DNA of 64,000 bases from Piliocolobus tephrosceles. Its lineage: Eukaryota > Chordata > Mammalia > Primates > Cercopithecidae. The stretch covers positions 61,941,019 through 62,005,018 of the forward strand of contig NC_045443.1 in NCBI RefSeq assembly GCF_002776525.5. The letters run 5' to 3'. The stretch's first letter is position 1. Every line of letters begins with the position of its first letter. Of the stretch, positions 57,841-64,000 are shown in pieces. The notes under the pieces are model-generated. The model worked only from the letters and a program-made list of their open reading frames with translations, searched no databases and had not been told where the DNA came from. The position numbers and the translations under genes are program-made.

Positions 57841-60800
57841 AATCCATAAGACCAGAAGGAGCTTTTAATGTCTTAATGCCAGAAGGGTAGTAAAACTTAT
57901 CTATATGAACTCTTTCAAAACTTGACTGGTGGACAGAAATAGTTTATTTACTTTATTGACTGGTCTTGAACTTTTCCATATCTCTTTCCACTTAATTTGC
58001 TCAAGTCCAAATGTTTCTTTTTATTGTATTGTTTTAGCGCTCGCACTAGTTAGTATCAGCTGGGAGTTGGGGCATTATTTTATTGATACATTGCCCCACT
58101 TTCTAGTGTATTTACAGGTGAATAAAGGTTTGGCTTTTGGAAAACACAAAGGGTGTGCAATTTAAGTCAACCATGACAGCAACAAAACAGTCTCCCTGAG
58201 ACCCATTTCTGGGCATTTCTATCGCTGTATAAAACTCACTACGGTGCAAAGTTTTAAGTAAAAGCTGTAATTCTGCTCCTTGCGATAATGCATGAGCATT
58301 TCTGGCCAGAACAATTTGCTCTTAAGGACGTGTATTGCACGCCAAGTAGAGAAAGCACTCATATCCCAGTGAGAGTGGATCTGAGAAGAAAGTTTTCATC
58401 TATTATTTCAAAGTCGTTTAGTAATTCACAAAGGTCATTCTCTAACATAATTGAGTTTCCATTTCTAAACAATGATATAATAACATAGTAGTTTGATCCA
58501 AAATTCTGTCCCAGAATGTCCCATTTCTTGGCAGTTATTTTAAATGGCGCAACTGAGCTTTATTGGATTTGGGGAATATTTCCCTTTCTCTATCCAGTGC
58601 TTTCTGAAGTTGTAAGATTGCTTGATGAAAGGTGCCTTGTGAAAACACTGCCTTGTTTTATGAAAATATTATTCAACTTCTATGGTATAACTTTTCACAG
58701 TATTTGCATTAATATATTGATCTGGATATATCTAGAATTGTGTGATTTTAAAGCACAGTTTCTCTCCTTATTTATTATTTTTTTTATCATCTCTAAAGAT
58801 TGTTCCCAGTAGTCTTCTATATATCTTGTTTTTGTTATGTCTGATTCTAATTTTATCCAGGGACGGCTGTGGTTTGATGAGTTTAAATCACAGGAAGGAC
58901 AAGTGCCAAATTAAAGGCTTCTTGGTAATTTTTTGGGACGATGCTGGGTATTTTTAACCCTCCCCTCTTACCAAGGAGAAATCGGTTTTTATAAGAATGT
59001 GTATTTAAACATATTTTTAAGTGCATAACTTCTGAAGAAGTCTGAGAATGCTGCAAAGCAGGAAAGGGCTGGGGGATCACTGGCAAGACAAACATAAAAA
59101 TGAAATATTAATATGACCAGGCACTAGCTTCAAGGCATTTGTTCTCCAGAAAACAAATGATGCCACATTTCATTTTTTAAAGCTCACTAACGTAGTTGAT
59201 ATCTCTGTCTTCGTTGTTTAATTACAGGCCTAAGGAGTCACTGGAGAGGGAGGGCATCTGGTCTTAAAATTGATTTTATTTATCGGTTGTGGTTGGGCTG
59301 GAGACCCCTGGGAAGCAGGCAGCTTCCAAGAATAGCAGATTTTAGATGTTACTTACTTGCTTGACTCAAAGAACCATTATTTCACTAGCATTCAGTAGTT
59401 GCCCGACTGTCCACAGGTGTAGCAGACTAAATGTCGTTATCCCTATGGGGAGTCTATCAAAAATTATCTGATTACACATAGAAAAAATCCCCGAAATTAG
59501 AGTTGGGATGGGAAGTATGATTTGGTTAGCCAGCTGGGCTCCACAGCATATTAGAGCTGGAATCTTAATTTTGAGCAGAATAAGATATAAGGGGTCCAAT
59601 ATCTATTGAAATTATAAGCAACCTTTTGTGTGGCTGTGTACTTCTCTGGGAAAGCATGAATAGGCTTTATGAGATTCCCCCAAACAGCCACAACCTTGAA
59701 AAGTTGAGATCTCTTTCCAGGCAGATGAGTCAGTCTTCCCTCACTCTCCCATATAGGATCTCCGCCGGGAGGAATGTCAGCCCCAATGTGCACTATGTTG
59801 ATTTATTGAGAGCTTGAACTGGAGAGCAGGAGCCACAATCTGATCCCTAAAGGCCACGGCCAACGGTGTAAGCGGGTGAAGCGAGCCTGGGTGCAGACGG
59901 GTGGCCAGAGACATGGATCCCCTTTCCAAAGGGAGCTGTCTTACCTTTTCCAGGGTGAGTTTTTGCCAAGCAGCAGTGCAGCCCACTTGCTGGATGTGTT
60001 CATTTCTCCCAGGGTTTAAATGTCAGCAACTAATTCAAAATTTTGAAGCATACAGAACATACCCCACAAAAATGCTTATAGGCAGATTTGGCCAAGATCC
60101 TTTGGTTTGTCACTTTTCTGCCAGAGTAGCAGGTCCCATTGCTGGCAAACTCAATTTCATAATGTATTTTTGGCCCCATTTTCATAATGTGTATTTGGTA
60201 ACAGCTTCTTTTCTACTCCAAAATGAAATCTACGCATAATGTAACTAACACATATAATCTTTTTAAAGTAAGAATTTTGCCTTAACTGTAATACAAAGGA
60301 GAAGGACCAGGAAAGAAACTTGTAATAAATGTTTGTATTTTAACATGTAAATGCTCTAGTATGACTATATTAGAAGTCACAAAAGCCTGTATAAATTTCC
60401 AGAATGTTCCCTATGGGGCAGGATTGTCACCACTGAAAACCGTGATGCTAGAGGCGACTTCCTCATCTTGCATCCTTAAAACTTTTCACTCATTAGTCTT
60501 GGCTCTGCCCTCTAGTGCCACATAGATCACATTTCATTTTGCCCTTATGGGGCAACTTTTCAAAAATAGGAAAAGAGTTTCTATCTCTCCCCTTAAGCCA
60601 CACACCCTTCTCATGCCCAGGTCGTGTCTTCTCTGGCCAAGCCTTCCCAGTTCCTTTGACTATTCCTGACATAGTTCACCTCCTAACATCCTCTGTCATT
60701 CTGTTTTTCCTAAGTCTGGGTCCCTGCCTCAGTCCTGAGTCCATCCTGCATGGTGGAATGTGTTTGAGCTGCCCTGCCCTTTCTTTCCTCACCCCCGACC

Positions 60801-61304
60801 AGGGGGCATTTATGGTCACCCCTTGGGGGATGCCTTGGATTGTGTGTTCCATGTGGCAGCCTCGGTCATTCTCGATGTCCTGGTGACTTAGGAGATGAAG
60901 CCCTTGTTCTGAGTGCTGGGGCTGTGCCCTGGACATTCCATTATATTGAAGTAGCTACAGTTGCCAGGTCTGACTGCATTTGCCCCATCGAATAAACTCT
61001 AAGCTAATATTCTGACTTGTGCAGTTAGCTGCAACCACATCTCCTCATTTGTTGGCTCATTCAGCAGCTTCCTTTATTGCTTCCATCATCTTCTGAGTGC
61101 TGTTGTCTGTTCAACAGGTTAGCAGTTTTCCTAGTGTCCTGCTTTGCAGGGGAGGCCATTAGAGGAAGCCTGAGAAGCTGATGAAATCATTGTTTTTTGC
61201 TCTTTTGTCCTAATGGGCTGTTTCCATCCTGCTCCACATCAGCTACAGTGTGAAACTTGGCTGCCACTCTGAATCTACAACATGTTAAAACAACTTAAGA
61301 ACTC
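57841..61304. other. Intergenic stretch without gene
   Basis: About 3.5 kb with no recognised young repeats and no supported gene. Open frames such as 60515-60886 (+) and 60676-60936 (-) overlap each other and have no recognisable domain. Confidence 0.6.
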
Positions 61305-61690
61305 ATGGGTTTAGCATAAAAATAGAGAGTAGAATGGTGGTTACCAGGGGCAGGGTGGGGTGGAATGGGAGAAATGGGGAGATGTGGGTTCAAAGGATAC
61401 AAACGTGCAGTTCTAAGATGAGTAAGTTCCAGGATCTAATGTACAGCACAGTGACTATAGTTAATAATGTATTGTGTACTTGAAGTTACCTAGGAGAGTT
61501 GGCCTTAAGTAATCTCCCCACAACAGAAATGTAACTATATGAGGTGATGGATATGTTAATTAGTTTGATCATGGTAATCATTACATAATGTGTACATATA
61601 TCAAGACAGCATATTGTGTGCTTTGAAGTTTGATTGTAACAAGTTTAATTATTAATTATACCTCAAAAAAGCTGAAAAAGCCCACAAAAA
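61305..61690 (+). mobile_element. L1 3' end (L1M-type)
   Basis: AGAGAGTAGAATGGTGGTTACC, GTACAGCACAGTGACTATAG, AGGTGATGGATATGTTAATTAG and a 3' end TTATACCTCAAAAAAGCTG match the 3' UTR of older L1 elements in sense. 5'-truncated to under 400 bp. Confidence 0.88.
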
Positions 61691-62889
61691 TAAACAAAAA
61701 AATCATGCATAATTCATGAGTTTAGTTTTTTCTTTTTTTGAACTGTAGTGTCAATAGGAGTTAACCACATTGCAGAATATGTAGGCTTTCAGCATCTCAC
61801 TGACTTCTTCTTCCTCATCTGCACACTCCCTCCTGGATTGCCCATGAAACTTCAAAGTGCATTCCTTTTTGATGCAGAATAGCTTCATTCGTATTTCTGG
61901 AGCTTTGGTCCTAGCCTCACTATAGGACCTAACCAGGGGAGAGGGGTGAGGTAGGGAGAGAGGGGAGCATCTCACTGAGTGCTCCAGTTTGGGTTAAATA
62001 ATTTTCAGAACAAAATACTTCCCTTCCTAAGAGAGGTGGTAATGTCAACTGTGAATTGTAAAGGAAATAATTTTTAAAACTATGATTATAAAGAAAAGCA
62101 TAACATTTTGTCTGTTCCAAGTGCATTGCCATGCTTTATTCTATCCACCTATCTGGAATGAGTACACATTTATTGTTTATTTGTGTATTATTCCCACATC
62201 GGTTTTTTGAGTGCCTGTTCTGTGCTAGGGAATGGGCTGAGGCCTGTGTATGTGGGATACGCAGGTCTAACTGAAAGAAACTGGCATTTTGGTAGCAGGC
62301 AGAAAAGTAAATAGACAAGTCAACCTAGCAAGGTTTGATGGCAGTATCATTGGCTGTTATGGATGCACAAAAGAGGACTATGTGATCTGATCTTCAGAGA
62401 TCGGGGGCCCAGGAAGACTGAGCTGATGTTGAAAGATGAGTAGGAGTTAGCCAGGTGAAGGAGGACGGAAAGGGAGGGCCGTGTAGATTGAGGAGCACAT
62501 GCAATGGATAGCGTGAGACCTGACGAACATTTCAAAGGGAATCAGCCGTAGGCTCTGCTTGGGTGGCCTGCCAGGGATGACGGCAAAGTTTTTTGCATCC
62601 TGTGAAAGCCGAGCACTCCTGACTGCACTTCTGCCTTGCAGGTAAAGGCCCATAAAGATTACTTGTGGCATTTCCTCAACAAAGCCTTTACCCTTGGTGT
62701 CAAGAGCTTTACTTTTCTCATCTTCCCGTTCAATTGCTATACTTCTGCTTCGTGCTGTCTTGGCAGTACACAAGGAAATGGAAATATATGAATAGGTTCT
62801 TGTGAGATCTCATCTCTAAGTTAATAATAACCAGGACTTTGGGTTGTGGGTTTACCCCAGGTGGAGCTCCTCTATCATTCTCTTTTCTG
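61691..62889. other. Intergenic stretch without gene
   Basis: No gene. 62420-62510 resembles an ancient repeat motif (GAGTAGGAGTTAGCCAGG). Confidence 0.5.
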
Positions 62890-63075
62890 ATGACTTGAAG
62901 TGGAGTAGATCTAGGTTCGTATCTCAGTTCTACCATTTCCAGCTGTCTGACATTGGGCAAAATATTTAAGTCCTTTGAATATCAGTTTACTTATCAATAA
63001 AATGAAGATAGGATAGTACCCATCTTACAGAGTTGTGGTGATGTGAGCTAATGCTGGGTGCAGCAAAAGTATTCA
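62890..63075 (+). mobile_element. MIR SINE
   Basis: GTATCTCAGTTCTACCATTTC, CTGTCTGACATTGGGCAAAA, ATATCAGTTTACTTATCAAT, then ATAGTACCCATCTTACAGAG follow MIR order. Confidence 0.88.
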
Positions 63076-64000
63076 GCAAAGTGGCTTTTGTCCTAGTCTG
63101 TATTGAGAACTTAAAATCCCACTCACTGAATAGGGAGATGGTGGCTATAGAATTTTGTGCCTATGTGGGGAAAATAATGGTTGAGAATTGAGTAAATGTG
63201 AGAGGAGATGAAGACAATCCCCTGGGAAACACTAGGTTTCACCCTCTCTTTTATCGCTAAAATAAGAAAATAATAAAGGAAGTTGCCAGGCCTGAGTCTT
63301 CCGCTGCAAAATAAGAGCTGGATTAAGTGATGTTTTAAGACTGTTTAAATCTTATAGCACTTCATTCATTTCAGGTGTTGGAGTAATTGCTAATCAAGGG
63401 CTATAAGTTGTAAAGGTACAGGACTTCTAAATTATGATTATGTATTAGAGTTCATAGGAAGCTTTTAAAAAATCCTGATGTGTGGGTTCTACTCCAGACA
63501 TATAAAGTCAGAATCACTAGTGGGTGGTCACTGTATGAGGGTGGGCAGCCAGAGTTGAGGGTTACACTAGTGGCTAGAGTAGGAGTTTTGTCTTTGATTT
63601 CAGCTTATAGCATCATTTATAATAGTAAGTCACCAAAGTTGGAGAATTAGATGTCAAAAGTTAATATTACAGCTTTTTTTGTTTGTTTAAAAACTTGTTT
63701 TTCTCCTTTAGTGAATAATTAAGCTTTTTAGAGGTGTATATAATTGTTGGCCTTTGAATTGCCTCTACCAAAATATTCATAGCATAAAGACGTATGTTGC
63801 CAATTATATTTTTAATTAGAATGGAAATGTGTTTAAAGCTCTTGCACAGAAATGTGCACTAAATCTGTTCTACAGAAACTTACTTGTAAGGCTTTTTTTC
63901 TTTTTAGCCAATTCCAACTCAGGCTTTGGCCTCTATTCAAGAGAAGCCACTACAATGAAATATTTTCTGACACTATGTGTAAATAGCTGTCCTGGATGTG
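63076..64000. other. Intergenic end of window
   Basis: A MER5A-like piece lies at about 63445-63530 (GAAGCTTTTAAAAAATCCTG, CAGAATCACTAGTGG). Nothing else recognised. Confidence 0.5.

Overview
This is nuclear DNA from a catarrhine primate, most likely an Old World monkey such as a macaque, baboon or guenon. Alu repeats occur throughout. Three Alus (684-983, 37691-37993, 55812-56081) carry diagnostic differences that I associate with the cercopithecid AluY-R lineage rather than human AluY. The species call is an inference from these repeats and not from a database match.

The left 28 kb is the 3' part of one protein-coding gene on the + strand, recognised as TBC1D30, a TBC-domain Rab GTPase-activating protein. 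Four exons are visible: 13771-13883, 15869-16008, 19706-19912 and a terminal exon whose coding part is 24126-24913. They join in frame to 415 residues plus a stop and are followed by a long repeat-poor 3' UTR that probably ends near 28065. The catalytic TBC domain is mostly encoded upstream of the window. The introns hold a primate L1 (1-3113, minus, with L1 5' UTR and ORF1 remains), an older L1 (3114-7323, minus), Alus, a full-length RPL7 retropseudogene (16982-17817, minus), an LTR nested inside a MER5A, and other old repeats.

The right 36 kb (about 28.1-64 kb) is intergenic or at least has no gene I can support. It contains Alus, old LINE fragments, MIRs, a MER20, an ERV1-type solo LTR, MaLR LTR remains, short tandem repeats and long stretches of unique-looking sequence. 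Reading frames there are short and look like chance or repeat shadows.

The most unusual signal is a set of local copy events. Three short segments (95, about 151 and 44 bp) are repeated almost exactly 1.6-1.9 kb further downstream in the same orientation, and each copy lies inside or at the edge of a minus-strand Alu. These look like templated-insertion scars from break repair or template switching, unless they are assembly artefacts. A fourth, older 183-bp duplication (29957-30139 / 31273-31453) also ends in an Alu. A 34-bp inverted repeat (40161-40245) could form a nearly perfect hairpin in minus-strand RNA. I found no evidence for a wholly new biological system.
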